Assembly (NCBI GenBank): GCA_017471825.1 | Contig: JAFURQ010000024.1 | Span: 1 to 37,857, forward strand | Direction of reading: 5' to 3' | DNA length: 37,857 bases | Source of the DNA: Clostridia bacterium | GTDB taxonomy: Bacteria > Bacillota > Clostridia > Oscillospirales > CAG-272 | The notes under the pieces: model-generated | What the model was told of the DNA's origin: nothing | The model's database searches: none | What the model saw: only the letters and a program-made list of their open reading frames with translations | Position numbers and translations under genes: made by a program | Shown: one piece after another, positions 14,464 to 23,023 of the stretch | Layout of the letters: each line of letters opens with the position of its first letter | Numbering within the stretch: position 1 is the stretch's first letter

Positions 14464-16167
14464 ATGAAGCTTATAATAGACGGCTTTGAGGTTGAGCCTC
14501 GGCCGGATCAATCACTTTTAGATATAGTCACAGAGCTCGGTCTTATTGAAGGCAAGCTCTCAACCGACCCGATTGCCGCAAAAATAGCGGGCGAGGTCTT
14601 TACCCTGAATTACATCCCTCAGAGGCAAAAGGACGTAAGCCTCTACCGTGAATCCATGCGCAAGGCTATGGAGGCGTCGGGCGGCGTTGTAAAGCTTTTG
14701 CGTTATTCCGACCCTACAGGACGCGACACCTACAAAAGAACTGCGCAGTTCGTCATTTTCCTTGCTCTGTATAGGCTTTACCCAACTGCGACGGCGAAAA
14801 TGAATTGTACGGTTGGCTCCGGGCTTTACATAAAGGTGAGCGGTGCCGATGATTTTTCCGCCGAGCTTCTTAAAGAGGAAATCAGGAAAATAGTCGACGA
14901 GGATATTGCTCTCATAAGGAGAAGAATATCAACCGACGAGGCGATAAGACTATACCTAAGCTTTGGTCAGGATGATAAGGCACGCCTGCTTGCGTATCGC
15001 GAAAACCCAACGCTTGATATTTACGAATGCGGCGGATTTATCGACTATTATTACGGAGAAATGGCGCCGTCCACGGGATTTTTGCGCGTTTGGGACATTG
15101 TTCCCGCGCCTGAGGGCTTTATGTTCATTTTCCCTAACAATTTTGATCCCGACAGGGTTGCAACATATCGTGAGATGCCCAACTTTTTCAGCGTATACAC
15201 TGAGGGAAAAAGCTGGGGAGAGCTTATGGAATGTGAAACGGTTGCGGATCTCAACGAGCTTGTAGACAACGGGGGGATACGCGAGCTTATACGCGTCAAC
15301 GAAGCATTACACGAGAAGAGATTCTCGCAGGTAGCGGATATGATTTGCGAGCGAGGAGCCAAGGCCGTAATGCTTGCAGGCCCGAGCTCATCGGGCAAAA
15401 CGACGTCGGCTAACCGACTTGCGACTCAGCTACGCGTTCACGGAAAGCGTCCGATACTTATGAGTCTTGACGACTATTATATAGATCGCGATAAAATAGC
15501 GCCCGGTCCTGACGGAAAGGTTGATCTCGAGCATATAAATACCATTGATACCGAGCTGTTCGGCGAGCATATCGGAGCACTCCTTCGTGGCGAGGAGGTT
15601 GAGCTTCCGTCCTTTAATTTCAAGCTTGGAAAGAGAGAATGGAACGGTCACAGGCTCGCGCTCCACGCCAATTCGGTAATCATAGTAGAGGGACTGCACG
15701 CGCTGAATCCGCGCCTGCTGCCGAGCGGGCTCGACAAAAATCTTGTCGTAAGAATGTACGTGAGCCCCCTGCTTCCTCTTAACCTTGACGACCATAACAG
15801 AATACCCACGAGCTACCTTCGACTTTTAAGAAGAATTGTTCGAGATTTCGAAACGAGGAATTCCTCCGTGCAAAAAACGCTCTCCATGTGGGATTCGGTA
15901 CGCAGAGGCGAGGAGAGATGGATTTTCCCCTTCCAAGAAAATGCAGACGTAATATTCAACAGCTCGACTATTTATGAGCTTGCCGTTATCAAAAAGCACA
16001 TCTTCCCTCTCCTTACAGCCGTGGGGCCTGAGGACGAGTGCTACGATGACGTTCGCGGTCTTGTAAAGATTCTGAACTTCATACACGAGGCTGACGTGGA
16101 TTATGAAATCCCACCGACAAGTCTGGTGCGTGAATTCATTGGCGGAAATACGTTTTACGTTAAATAA
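14464..16167 (+). CDS. Uridine kinase-like nucleoside kinase with TGS/ThrRS-like N-terminus
   Basis: This 567-residue protein has three parts. A TGS-like domain spans about 1-60. A threonyl-tRNA-synthetase-like second additional domain follows at about 60-230, with an HxxxH-type site decayed. The C-terminal uridine kinase/PRK-type kinase has Walker A GPSSSGKTT (306-314), the LDDYY motif near 335 and IIVEGLHALNP as the strand before the lid. The kinase phosphorylates a nucleoside with NTP; the natural substrate is not evident. AAAGGAG precedes the ATG. It lies 75 bases after the riboswitch-controlled membrane gene with no clear promoter or terminator between, so it probably shares purine-responsive control. 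Confidence 0.88.
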   Translation: MKLIIDGFEVEPRPDQSLLDIVTELGLIEGKLSTDPIAAKIAGEVFTLNYIPQRQKDVSLYRESMRKAMEASGGVVKLLRYSDPTGRDTYKRTAQFVIFLALYRLYPTATAKMNCTVGSGLYIKVSGADDFSAELLKEEIRKIVDEDIALIRRRISTDEAIRLYLSFGQDDKARLLAYRENPTLDIYECGGFIDYYYGEMAPSTGFLRVWDIVPAPEGFMFIFPNNFDPDRVATYREMPNFFSVYTEGKSWGELMECETVADLNELVDNGGIRELIRVNEALHEKRFSQVADMICERGAKAVMLAGPSSSGKTTSANRLATQLRVHGKRPILMSLDDYYIDRDKIAPGPDGKVDLEHINTIDTELFGEHIGALLRGEEVELPSFNFKLGKREWNGHRLALHANSVIIVEGLHALNPRLLPSGLDKNLVVRMYVSPLLPLNLDDHNRIPTSYLRLLRRIVRDFETRNSSVQKTLSMWDSVRRGEERWIFPFQENADVIFNSSTIYELAVIKKHIFPLLTAVGPEDECYDDVRGLVKILNFIHEADVDYEIPPTSLVREFIGGNTFYVK

Positions 16168-16168
16168 C

Positions 16169-16180
16169 GTTACACGGGAT
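16169..16180 (-). repeat. Imperfect copy of the dispersed GTGTAAC motif
   Basis: GTTACACGGGAT, the reverse complement of the TACCCCGTGTAAC motif with one base missing/changed, sits immediately after the nucleoside kinase gene. Confidence 0.4.
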
Positions 16181-16210
16181 GCCATATTTGATTTTTTTCG
16201 AGCATTTTAA

Positions 16211-16255
16211 AAAAAGCAAAGCCCGATAGTCAATGCTATCGGGCTTTGCTTTTTA
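16211..16255. terminator. Bidirectional terminator, nucleoside kinase and cyclophilin
   Basis: AAAAAGCAAAGCCCGATAG pairs perfectly with its complement around TCAATG between convergent genes. Confidence 0.93.
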
Positions 16256-16275
16256 TTGCCATTTTCCGTCGGCAA

Positions 16276-16980
16276 TCAATGTGCCTCGTGAATCGAAATT
16301 GAGGTTATGATCGGTCTGTTTGCCTTTGCTATTGAACCGTTGTTATCGGTGGGCTCTGCATCCTCGCAAATTTCGTCAATTACGGCAATTCCGTCGGTAA
16401 CCATACCGAATGCCGCGTAGTTTCCGTCAAGATGCTCGGAATCCTCGTGCACAATAAAGAATTGGTCTGACGCACTGTTTTTGTCATCTGTGCGTGCCAT
16501 TGATATCGCACCGCGGACGTGAAGAATATCGTTATTTACGCCGTTTGAGGAAAATTCTCCCTTAATAGAATCGGTTCCCTTTCCTGTTCCGCCCTGAGCC
16601 ATAAAGCCCTCTATAATTCTGTGGAACTCCGTGCCGTTATAGTATCCGGAATTGGCGAGCTTAACAAAATTTTCTACCGTTTTGGGAGCCTCTTCGCCGT
16701 AAAGCTCGAGGTGAATATTTCCATATCCTTCAACCGTAATGCTTGCGTGGTGTGTTACCTTGAAGCCGTCGTTTACATCACTGAGCTTTTTATCCGGATC
16801 GCCAAATATTACGACAAGCGTCACAATAAGAGCCGCCACGAGAACAATCGCCGCCACCGTTATCGCTGTGGGGATAAGAATTTTCTTGGTTTTTTCTATC
16901 TTTTCCTGCTTCAGCTTCTCTATTTTTGCCTTTTCGGTTTTTTCGGTAACGTAGTTGCTGTTTTTCCTTTTCTTCGCCAT
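16276..16980 (-). CDS. Membrane-anchored cyclophilin-type peptidyl-prolyl isomerase
   Basis: This 234-residue protein has a Lys/Glu-rich cytoplasmic N-terminus (1-33), one transmembrane anchor (about 34-59) and a cyclophilin domain (about 78-232). The catalytic motif FHRIIEGFMAQGG contains Arg121 and Gln129, and SASDQFFI replaces the usual SASSQFFI. It should catalyse proline cis-trans isomerisation in proteins outside the membrane. GAGGAAG precedes the ATG. The cysteine-free anchor distinguishes it from PrsA-like lipoproteins. Confidence 0.93.
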   Translation of the reverse strand: MAKKRKNSNYVTEKTEKAKIEKLKQEKIEKTKKILIPTAITVAAIVLVAALIVTLVVIFGDPDKKLSDVNDGFKVTHHASITVEGYGNIHLELYGEEAPKTVENFVKLANSGYYNGTEFHRIIEGFMAQGGTGKGTDSIKGEFSSNGVNNDILHVRGAISMARTDDKNSASDQFFIVHEDSEHLDGNYAAFGMVTDGIAVIDEICEDAEPTDNNGSIAKANRPIITSISIHEAH

Positions 16981-17013
16981 TTTTCTTCCTCTTTTTTGTT
17001 TTTTCTGTATTAT

Positions 17014-17042
17014 ATTTTAACATAAAGTATTTTGATTTACAA
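17014..17042 (-). promoter_or_regulatory. Promoter of the cyclophilin gene
   Basis: On the minus strand: TTGTAA (17042-17037), 17-bp spacer, TAAAAT (17019-17014). Confidence 0.7.
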
Positions 17043-17115
17043 GTCCCCAATAACACCATTTAACATAAATTTTACTCTATTTTCATTTTGAATTCTACAA
17101 CAGAAGGTTAAAATG

Positions 17116-17144
17116 TTGACAAAATGGCGAAAAGGAGTTAAAAT
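17116..17144 (+). promoter_or_regulatory. Promoter of rsmG
   Basis: TTGACA (17116-17121), 17-bp spacer, TAAAAT (17139-17144), 29 bases before the start codon. Confidence 0.87.
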
Positions 17145-17172
17145 ATAGGCAGTAAATATAACGGAGTCTTAA

Positions 17173-17913
17173 ATGGAGCTTACAAGGGAAAATTTCATAA
17201 AAGAATTGACACGGGTATTTGATATTAACGGTATCGGTACATATTTAAACGACAGTGTATGCGACAAATTTTACCGTCTGACAATGCGAATGCTCGAGGA
17301 AAATCAAAAATACAATCTCACGGCAATAACCGCCCCCGAGAAAATAATACTTAATCACTACGCAGACTGTGTCGTGATGGCAAGGGCGTTTGACGTTGGG
17401 GCTTCAGTAATTGACGTGGGCTGCGGCGCGGGTTTTCCGTCGTTGCCGCTGGCAATAGTGCGGAGCGATCTTAAAATTTTGGCGGTAGATTCAACAGCCA
17501 AGAGAGTGAGATACGTGGCTGAAACCGCCGAGCTGCTCGGACTTGATAACGTGAGCACACGGGTTATGCGCGCCGAGGAAGGCGGAAGGGATGCCGCACT
17601 GCGCGAGAAATTCGACTATGCCACTGCCAGAGCCGTCGCTGAATTGAGAATTCTCGCGGAGCTTTGCCTGCCTTTTGTTAAGGTCGGAGGCAAAATGGTT
17701 GCGATGAAGGGTAAAAATGCGGAGCGCGAGCTTACCGATGCCAAAAACGCCATTTCGGTGCTTGGCGGCGGAAACGTTACCGTAGAAAGCGTAACTCTTT
17801 CGGACGGCGGCGAGGAGTCGCTCTCTCATCCTCTCATAGCCGTAAGAAAAAAGGCAAAAACGCCGACCGTATATCCGCGCGTATACGCACAGATTTCCAA
17901 AAAACCGCTTTAA
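17173..17913 (+). CDS. rsmG: 16S rRNA m7G527 methyltransferase RsmG (GidB)
   Basis: This 246-residue Rossmann-fold methyltransferase has the SAM-binding motif VIDVGCGAGFPSLPLAI, the acidic strand end LAVDSTAKRVRY and the family block ATARAVAELRIL...GGKMVAMKG. It methylates N7 of G527 in the 530 loop of 16S rRNA. In Firmicutes rsmG usually precedes noc/parB, and a ParB/Noc-like gene follows here. A terminator separates the two, so they are adjacent but not simply co-transcribed. The start follows ACGGAG. Confidence 0.95.
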   Translation: MELTRENFIKELTRVFDINGIGTYLNDSVCDKFYRLTMRMLEENQKYNLTAITAPEKIILNHYADCVVMARAFDVGASVIDVGCGAGFPSLPLAIVRSDLKILAVDSTAKRVRYVAETAELLGLDNVSTRVMRAEEGGRDAALREKFDYATARAVAELRILAELCLPFVKVGGKMVAMKGKNAERELTDAKNAISVLGGGNVTVESVTLSDGGEESLSHPLIAVRKKAKTPTVYPRVYAQISKKPL

Positions 17914-17917
17914 ATGT

Positions 17918-17950
17918 AAATCCCCCTCAAAACGAGGGGGATTTTTGCGT
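17918..17950 (+). terminator. Terminator after rsmG
   Basis: AAATCCCCCTC pairs with GAGGGGGATTT around AAAAC, followed by TTTTGCG and a further T7. A CACACGGGGTGC motif follows at 17957. Confidence 0.92.
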
Positions 17951-18042
17951 TTTTTTCACACGGGGTGCGGCATAGTGCGACATTTCGCGTCATTTTCTTA
18001 TGGTAAAATCATATTACTACCTATGCGGAGGACGTGAAAATT

Positions 18043-18519
18043 ATGAATATGTTTGATGAGGCAAGAACTATTTCCGGAATGATAAAAATGTGCAATATGA
18101 CGCAGGGCGAAATTGCAAAAAAGCTTGGAGTAAGTCAATCTTACGTTGGAAACAAGGTCAGGCTTCTGAATTTTTCAGAACGGGTTCAGAGGCTTATAAT
18201 TGCGGCAAATCTTTCCGAGCGTCATGCTCGCACCCTCTTGCGTCTTGACGATGACGAGCTTATTTGCGAATGTATCGAAAAGATTACTGCGGGAAAGCTG
18301 ACCGTTGCCGAATGCGAGGCACTCGTTGACGTATACAAGGAGTCCAAAATAGCCAAGCATCTCGGTGTTGCGCCAAAAAGAGAGCGCGTTGAGAGGTTTG
18401 AGGATTTTTTGAAGCAAGCTGTTGAGAGTATGTGCAGTCTGGGAATAAACGCGACGCGTATGACTGAATATTACGGAAACAAAAAGTACATAACGATTTC
18501 TATCGAGGAATATATTTAA
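18043..18519 (+). CDS. ParB/Noc-like HTH protein lacking the N-terminal ParB domain
   Basis: This 158-residue protein contains the KorB/ParB central HTH (about 15-70: MTQGEIAKKLGVSQSYVGNKVRLLNF..., then SERHARTLLRL) and a C-terminal tail of about 70 residues. The usual N-terminal ParB/Srx CTPase domain, with its GERR-type motif, is absent. Only about 100 noncoding bases precede the gene, so it has not been hidden by a frameshift. Full-length Noc and ParB need that domain to clamp and spread on DNA. A site-specific DNA-binding role without spreading is therefore expected. A GTG at 18034 is only two bases from the GGAGG site, so ATG 18043 is preferred. An extended -10 (TGGTAAAAT, 18001-18009) supplies the promoter. 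Confidence 0.85.
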   Translation: MNMFDEARTISGMIKMCNMTQGEIAKKLGVSQSYVGNKVRLLNFSERVQRLIIAANLSERHARTLLRLDDDELICECIEKITAGKLTVAECEALVDVYKESKIAKHLGVAPKRERVERFEDFLKQAVESMCSLGINATRMTEYYGNKKYITISIEEYI

Positions 18520-18537
18520 ATTTATTTCGATATATTA

Positions 18538-18566
18538 TTGAAATATCACCGGAAGTGTGATAAAAT
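18538..18566 (+). promoter_or_regulatory. Promoter of the fumarase gene
   Basis: TTGAAA (18538-18543), 17-bp spacer, TAAAAT (18561-18566). Confidence 0.82.
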
Positions 18567-18619
18567 TAGCGGTAAGATATAATTACTCGGCAACACGCCG
18601 TTTACAACAGGAGATAATT

Positions 18620-19990
18620 ATGGATTTCCGCACAGAACACGATTCAATGGGCGAGGTGTCGGTCCCTAAAAACAAATATTGGGGCGCACAAACACAGCGA
18701 AGCCTTGAAAATTTCAAAATCGGAACAGAAAAAATCCCGACCGAAATAATTCACGCATTCGGCATAATTAAGCTTGCGGCGGCAAGAGCAAATCACCGCC
18801 TTGTTCCTGACAGAATGACGGCGGAAAAGCTTTCTGCCATCGAGTCGGCGGCAACTGAGGTTATGCTCGGCGAGCTTGACGAGCACTTCCCTCTTGCAGT
18901 CTGGCAGACGGGAAGCGGCACACAAAGTAATATGAATGCAAACGAGGTTATAGCAAACAGAGGCAACGAGCTCATAGGCAAAAAATTGCTCCATCCAAAT
19001 GACGACGTGAATATGTCGCAGTCCTCAAACGATACGTTTCCCACAGCAATGCACGTAGCGGCGGTTATTGCGATTGAAGATTCGCTTCTACCTCAGCTTG
19101 ATGCTCTGATTTCGGCATTTACCGTGCTTGAAGCCGAAAACGTTGATGCTATAAAAAGCGGGCGCACCCATCTCGAGGATGCAACCCCCATAACCTTTGC
19201 ACAGGAGATAAGCGGCTGGAGGGCATCGCTTGAGGCCTGCCGTGAAATGATAAAGATCGCGATTATACCGCTGTCGGCACTTGCTCTCGGTGGAACGGCG
19301 GTTGGAACAGGCATAAACGCACCTAAGGGGTTTGACACCGAGGTTGCAAGCGAAATCAGCAGCATTACGAAAAAAGCCTTCCGTACCGCAGAAAATAAAT
19401 TTCATTCGCTTACGTCAAAGGATGAGCTTGTCTTTGCACACGGGGCTCTCAAGGCGCTTGCCGCCGACCTTATGAAGATAGCAAACGACGTGCGCTGGCT
19501 TGCAAGCGGTCCGCGTTGCGGACTTGGCGAGATCAGCATACCCGAAAACGAGCCGGGCTCCTCAATTATGCCGGGTAAGGTAAATCCGACACAGTGTGAG
19601 GCTGTAACCATGGTGGCGGTTCAAGTTATCGCGAACGATACCGCGGTTGCTATTGCAGCATCGCAGGGAAATTTCGAGTTGAACGTATTTATGCCCGTAT
19701 GCATTTACAACTGTCTGCAGTCTGTACGTCTGCTTTCGGATGCTATGGCATCCTTCAGAGAAAAATGCGTTATCGGAATCAAGGCAAACAAGGATAAAAT
19801 GCGAGCTTATCTTTACAATTCCCTTATGACCGTTACCGCGCTTACACCCATCATCGGCTACGAAAACGCCGCACGGGTCGTACATAAAGCTCACGATAAC
19901 GGCATAACACTCAAGGACGCCTGCGTTTCCCTGGGATATCTCACCGAAGACGAGTTCGACGAGCATTTCAAGCCTGAAGAGATGGTTTGA
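18620..19990 (+). CDS. fumC: Class II fumarate hydratase
   Basis: This 456-residue enzyme of the fumarase/aspartase superfamily interconverts fumarate and L-malate. Family blocks are GSGTQSNMNANEVIANR, SSNDTFPTAMH, GRTHLEDATP and the superfamily signature GSSIMPGKVNP (about 313-323), which holds the mobile catalytic serine loop. The asparagine-rich TGSGTQSNMN region favours fumarase over aspartase. I use ATG 18620 (MDFRTEHDSMG), preceded by CAGGAG; the frame opens further upstream, but that segment overlaps the promoter. It is single-gene, with a terminator after it. Confidence 0.95.
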   Translation: MDFRTEHDSMGEVSVPKNKYWGAQTQRSLENFKIGTEKIPTEIIHAFGIIKLAAARANHRLVPDRMTAEKLSAIESAATEVMLGELDEHFPLAVWQTGSGTQSNMNANEVIANRGNELIGKKLLHPNDDVNMSQSSNDTFPTAMHVAAVIAIEDSLLPQLDALISAFTVLEAENVDAIKSGRTHLEDATPITFAQEISGWRASLEACREMIKIAIIPLSALALGGTAVGTGINAPKGFDTEVASEISSITKKAFRTAENKFHSLTSKDELVFAHGALKALAADLMKIANDVRWLASGPRCGLGEISIPENEPGSSIMPGKVNPTQCEAVTMVAVQVIANDTAVAIAASQGNFELNVFMPVCIYNCLQSVRLLSDAMASFREKCVIGIKANKDKMRAYLYNSLMTVTALTPIIGYENAARVVHKAHDNGITLKDACVSLGYLTEDEFDEHFKPEEMV

Positions 19991-19997
19991 TAAATAC

Positions 19998-20036
19998 AAA
20001 AAGAGCAAATACAGCTTTCTGTATTTGCTCTTTTCT
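19998..20036. terminator. Bidirectional terminator, fumC and acidic helical protein
   Basis: AAAGAGCAAATACAG pairs perfectly with CTGTATTTGCTCTTT around CTTT between convergent genes. Confidence 0.93.
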
Positions 20037-20037
20037 T

Positions 20038-22074
20038 TTAATCAAGAATTGCTTTTGTAATACCGAGGTCGCTTCTGCCAAGCACCTTAATGATATTTAC
20101 AAGAAGCGGAATTTCTGCTTCGGGAATCTTTACAAATTCAAGATTTACGGTCGTAGCATCGGGAATGACGGCCTTTATCTTGATGTAAACGTCTTCCTTG
20201 TGATAATACTTAATAGTTGCAACTATTATCTCGTGTATTCTCTTGGTTATAGAAGGATCGATAGGTCTGCGGAACAAAAGCTTTACAACCTTGGAAACGT
20301 ATTTGATTTCCTCTGCGCTCGCTCTCTCGGCGGCAATGCGCGCCTCTTCTGCCTCGGCTCTTGCTCTCTCCTTGGCTTCGAGCTCGGCCTTGATACGAGC
20401 CTCCTCTGCCGCTGCCTCTCTTGCCTTGCGCTCCTCTTCCTCTATGCGACGGCGCTCCGCCTCGCGGCGCTCGTTTTCCTCGCGCTCGCGCTCCTCAGCC
20501 TCAAGACGCTCCTGTGCTTCTCTTTCGCGCTCCGCAACGGCGGCTCTTGCCGCCTCGGCAAGAAGCTCCTTTTCGCGCTCCTCTGCACGAATTTTAGCAT
20601 CAAGACGGGCGCGAAGCTCCTCTGCCTCTTTTTCCTTACGTCTGAGCTCCTCAGCCATCTCAGCACGAACCTGACGCTCGATTTCAAGCCTCATTTCCGC
20701 CTCGGATATAGAAGCGGCATCTTCCTCGGATTCATCATCCGACTCCTCGAGCTCTTCCTCAATATCCTCTATTTCTTCATCGATTTCCTCGAGCTCTTCC
20801 TCGATGTCCTCAATATCGTCCTCAACATCCTCGAGCTCGTCCTCGATGTCTTCGATTTCATCCTCGAGTCTTTCCTCGATCTCCTCGATTTCGTCCTCGG
20901 GCTCCTCGGAAATTCCTTCGGCGACTTCCTCTTTAACCGTCGCGCTTACTCCTATTGCAGAGCGTATTAGCGCTTTGAGGTCGTCATCCTCCTCATCCTC
21001 TTCAATGGGCTCATCATCGAGATCGGCAAACAGTGCATCGAAGGGATCGGATTCAATATCGGGAGAAACAGTTATGGGCTCCTCGATTATTTCTTCGGGA
21101 AGCTGCTCCGATACCTCTGGAATTTCTTCGGGGATTTCCTCAGGAAGCTCTTCGAGAGGCTCTTCTGTAATGATAAGCTCGTCATCCTCTGCCTTTTCAA
21201 GCAAAATAACCTCTCCCCGACGTATCATACGGCGTACCGAATCGCGCCACGCGGTTATATTTTTTCTTCCCATTGCCGACTGATATTTTTCAACAGATTC
21301 GGCGGTGAGATATCTGTATTCCTTCTCTTTAATCTTTCCTGAAACGTCCTCGGCAAGATCAAACACTATGTCGTCCTCAAGCACGTTGTCCGAAACAGTA
21401 TATACACCCTTACCGTCAAGGCGTGTCCACTTAACCCACAAATCACGCGCGGCGCATCCGCGAGCCTTGATCAAAAGGCGACGGTAGGTGGTATTACCGA
21501 CTATATGCTCCATAAACGTGCTCGGCTCAAATCTGATCTCAAGCACTGCACCGCTCTCGGCAAGACCGCTTATAGAGAATTCCTTTTCGATTTTTTCGGT
21601 AATCGCGTGTGCAAGAGCATCTACAAAGCCCTGGGAGTACTTGCCTGCAAGGAAGGTTTTGTCCTCGGCTACAGAGGTAATCAAAAGCGGAATCGCGGCA
21701 GAATCCGAATATATCGGTCTGCCTGCCACTACGGCGGCAACGGTATCCGGCACCTCGTCAAGAAGAGTGAATTCCAAAAGCTCTGCACCCTTGTATGTAA
21801 ACGGATTGAATTTATCGTAATTTCTGTAATTTGAAACCTGCCATTTTACCCAACGGGTGAAGCATCTGCCGTTACATACAAGCGTCAACGGATAGAAAAA
21901 TTCACCGTTGATGCGAAGCCCGGATGCAAGATGATCCTCATAGAATTGAACCTCCTCGAGCGCGGAGCCGTATTCGGAGATAAGATATGGCACGAGATTT
22001 TCGTTGAAGCTCTCGATAAACCTCTGCGATATAGTATCGCGTATTATTTGGTTATGCAAAAAATCGACATTCAT
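20038..22074 (-). CDS. Large acidic / single-alpha-helix protein of unknown function
   Basis: This 678-residue protein is unrecognised. Residues 1-300 are folded and appear to contain a duplicated unit: both halves have a Cys followed by an aromatic stretch around WVKW (about 71-79 and 207-216). Residues 300-365 are Glu/Pro-rich. Residues 391-450 are acidic repeats of the form E-[DE]-I-E-[DE]. Residues 456-590 are an E/R/A-rich stretch expected to form a long single alpha helix or coiled coil. A compact domain of about 85 residues ends the chain. There is no signal peptide or membrane segment. GGAGG precedes the ATG. It could be a cytoplasmic scaffold or spacer protein, but that is a guess. 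Confidence 0.8.
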   Translation of the reverse strand: MNVDFLHNQIIRDTISQRFIESFNENLVPYLISEYGSALEEVQFYEDHLASGLRINGEFFYPLTLVCNGRCFTRWVKWQVSNYRNYDKFNPFTYKGAELLEFTLLDEVPDTVAAVVAGRPIYSDSAAIPLLITSVAEDKTFLAGKYSQGFVDALAHAITEKIEKEFSISGLAESGAVLEIRFEPSTFMEHIVGNTTYRRLLIKARGCAARDLWVKWTRLDGKGVYTVSDNVLEDDIVFDLAEDVSGKIKEKEYRYLTAESVEKYQSAMGRKNITAWRDSVRRMIRRGEVILLEKAEDDELIITEEPLEELPEEIPEEIPEVSEQLPEEIIEEPITVSPDIESDPFDALFADLDDEPIEEDEEDDDLKALIRSAIGVSATVKEEVAEGISEEPEDEIEEIEERLEDEIEDIEDELEDVEDDIEDIEEELEEIDEEIEDIEEELEESDDESEEDAASISEAEMRLEIERQVRAEMAEELRRKEKEAEELRARLDAKIRAEEREKELLAEAARAAVAEREREAQERLEAEEREREENERREAERRRIEEEERKAREAAAEEARIKAELEAKERARAEAEEARIAAERASAEEIKYVSKVVKLLFRRPIDPSITKRIHEIIVATIKYYHKEDVYIKIKAVIPDATTVNLEFVKIPEAEIPLLVNIIKVLGRSDLGITKAILD

Positions 22075-22254
22075 TCGAAAATCCTCCGTTTTTTGAAAAT
22101 GATATAACTATCTGAGTTTATTTTAACATATAAAATAACAAAAATCAATATTTTTACAGGGCAGAAAGGTAATTTTTTTGTATTAGTGGCTTCTTTTGAC
22201 TGCATTTTTAATGCGTATGGGCTAAAATACGGTCGGACATTGTTTTTTCATCGC

Positions 22255-22283
22255 TTGACACGCCGTTTTCTCTGTGGTAAAAT
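22255..22283 (+). promoter_or_regulatory. Promoter of trmO
   Basis: TTGACA (22255-22260), 17-bp spacer, TAAAAT (22278-22283). The rest of 22075-22254 is AT-rich with no other feature seen. Confidence 0.87.
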
Positions 22284-22317
22284 ATTCACAGTCAAAAACC
22301 AATCAGTCGGAGAGAAT

Positions 22318-22989
22318 ATGAAAATAATCGCAAGGATATATACCGATTTCAAAGAAAAATTCGGCATCCCGCGGCAAAGCGGAATAACCGAGAATGAAGC
22401 AAAAATAGTATTCGAGCCCGAATACAGACGCAAGGAGGCATTTGTCGGAATTGAGGGATATTCGCACCTTTGGATAATCTGGCAATTTTCTGAGGCTGTG
22501 CGAGATGAATGGTCTCCGACGGTAAGACCTCCCCGTCTTGGCGGCAACAAGCGAGTTGGCGTTTTTGCAACGCGCTCACCCTTTCGCCCGAATCCGATAG
22601 GACTCTCATCCGTCACGCTCAAGGGTGTTGAATACACAAAGGACTACGGTCCGATTCTTACCGTTTGCGGCGCAGATATGCTTGACGGCACGCCTATTTA
22701 CGATATTAAGCCGTATCTCTCCTATACAGACAGCCACCCCGACGCCAAGGGCGGCTTCTCCGATGCGGTGCTCGAATATAAAATTGACGTCGTATTTCCC
22801 GATAATTTGCTCGAAAAAATTGACACGGGTCTGCGGTGCGACCTGATTACACTGCTCGAAAACGACCCGCGTCCGTCATTTAAAAAGAACTCCGAAAAGG
22901 AATACGGTATGAAATTTTCACACTATGAAATCTTCTTTACCGTCACCGACGGCACCCTCACCGTAACACGCGTCGATTGTCTTGAATAA
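22318..22989 (+). CDS. trmO: tRNA (t6A37) methyltransferase TrmO (TsaA/UPF0066)
   Basis: This 223-residue protein has the UPF0066 fold: IARIYTDFKEKFGIPRQSG, GIEGYSHLWIIW, the signature FRPNPIGLS, and GADMLDGTPIYDIKPYLSY. In E. coli TrmO methylates t6A at position 37 of threonine tRNAs using SAM. The ATG at 22318 follows CGGAGAG and the promoter; an earlier frame opening at 22186 lies upstream of the promoter and is rejected. Length matches the family (about 220-240). Confidence 0.93.
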   Translation: MKIIARIYTDFKEKFGIPRQSGITENEAKIVFEPEYRRKEAFVGIEGYSHLWIIWQFSEAVRDEWSPTVRPPRLGGNKRVGVFATRSPFRPNPIGLSSVTLKGVEYTKDYGPILTVCGADMLDGTPIYDIKPYLSYTDSHPDAKGGFSDAVLEYKIDVVFPDNLLEKIDTGLRCDLITLLENDPRPSFKKNSEKEYGMKFSHYEIFFTVTDGTLTVTRVDCLE

Positions 22990-22992
22990 TAG

Positions 22993-23021
22993 AAAAAGCC
23001 ACCCAAACGGGTGGCTTTTAT
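22993..23021. terminator. Bidirectional terminator, trmO and GLUG lipoprotein
   Basis: AAAAGCCACCC pairs with GGGTGGCTTTT around AAAC. Confidence 0.92.
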
Positions 23022-23023
23022 TG

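Noticed and set aside
20243-21283. Long Ser-rich plus-strand frames opposite the acidic helical gene
   Set aside because: They are antisense shadows created by GAG/GAA-rich codons on the minus strand, with no start sites or promoters.
22186-22317. Upstream extension of trmO
   Set aside because: The extension precedes and overlaps the promoter at 22255-22283, and TrmO homologues start at the MKIIARI equivalent.
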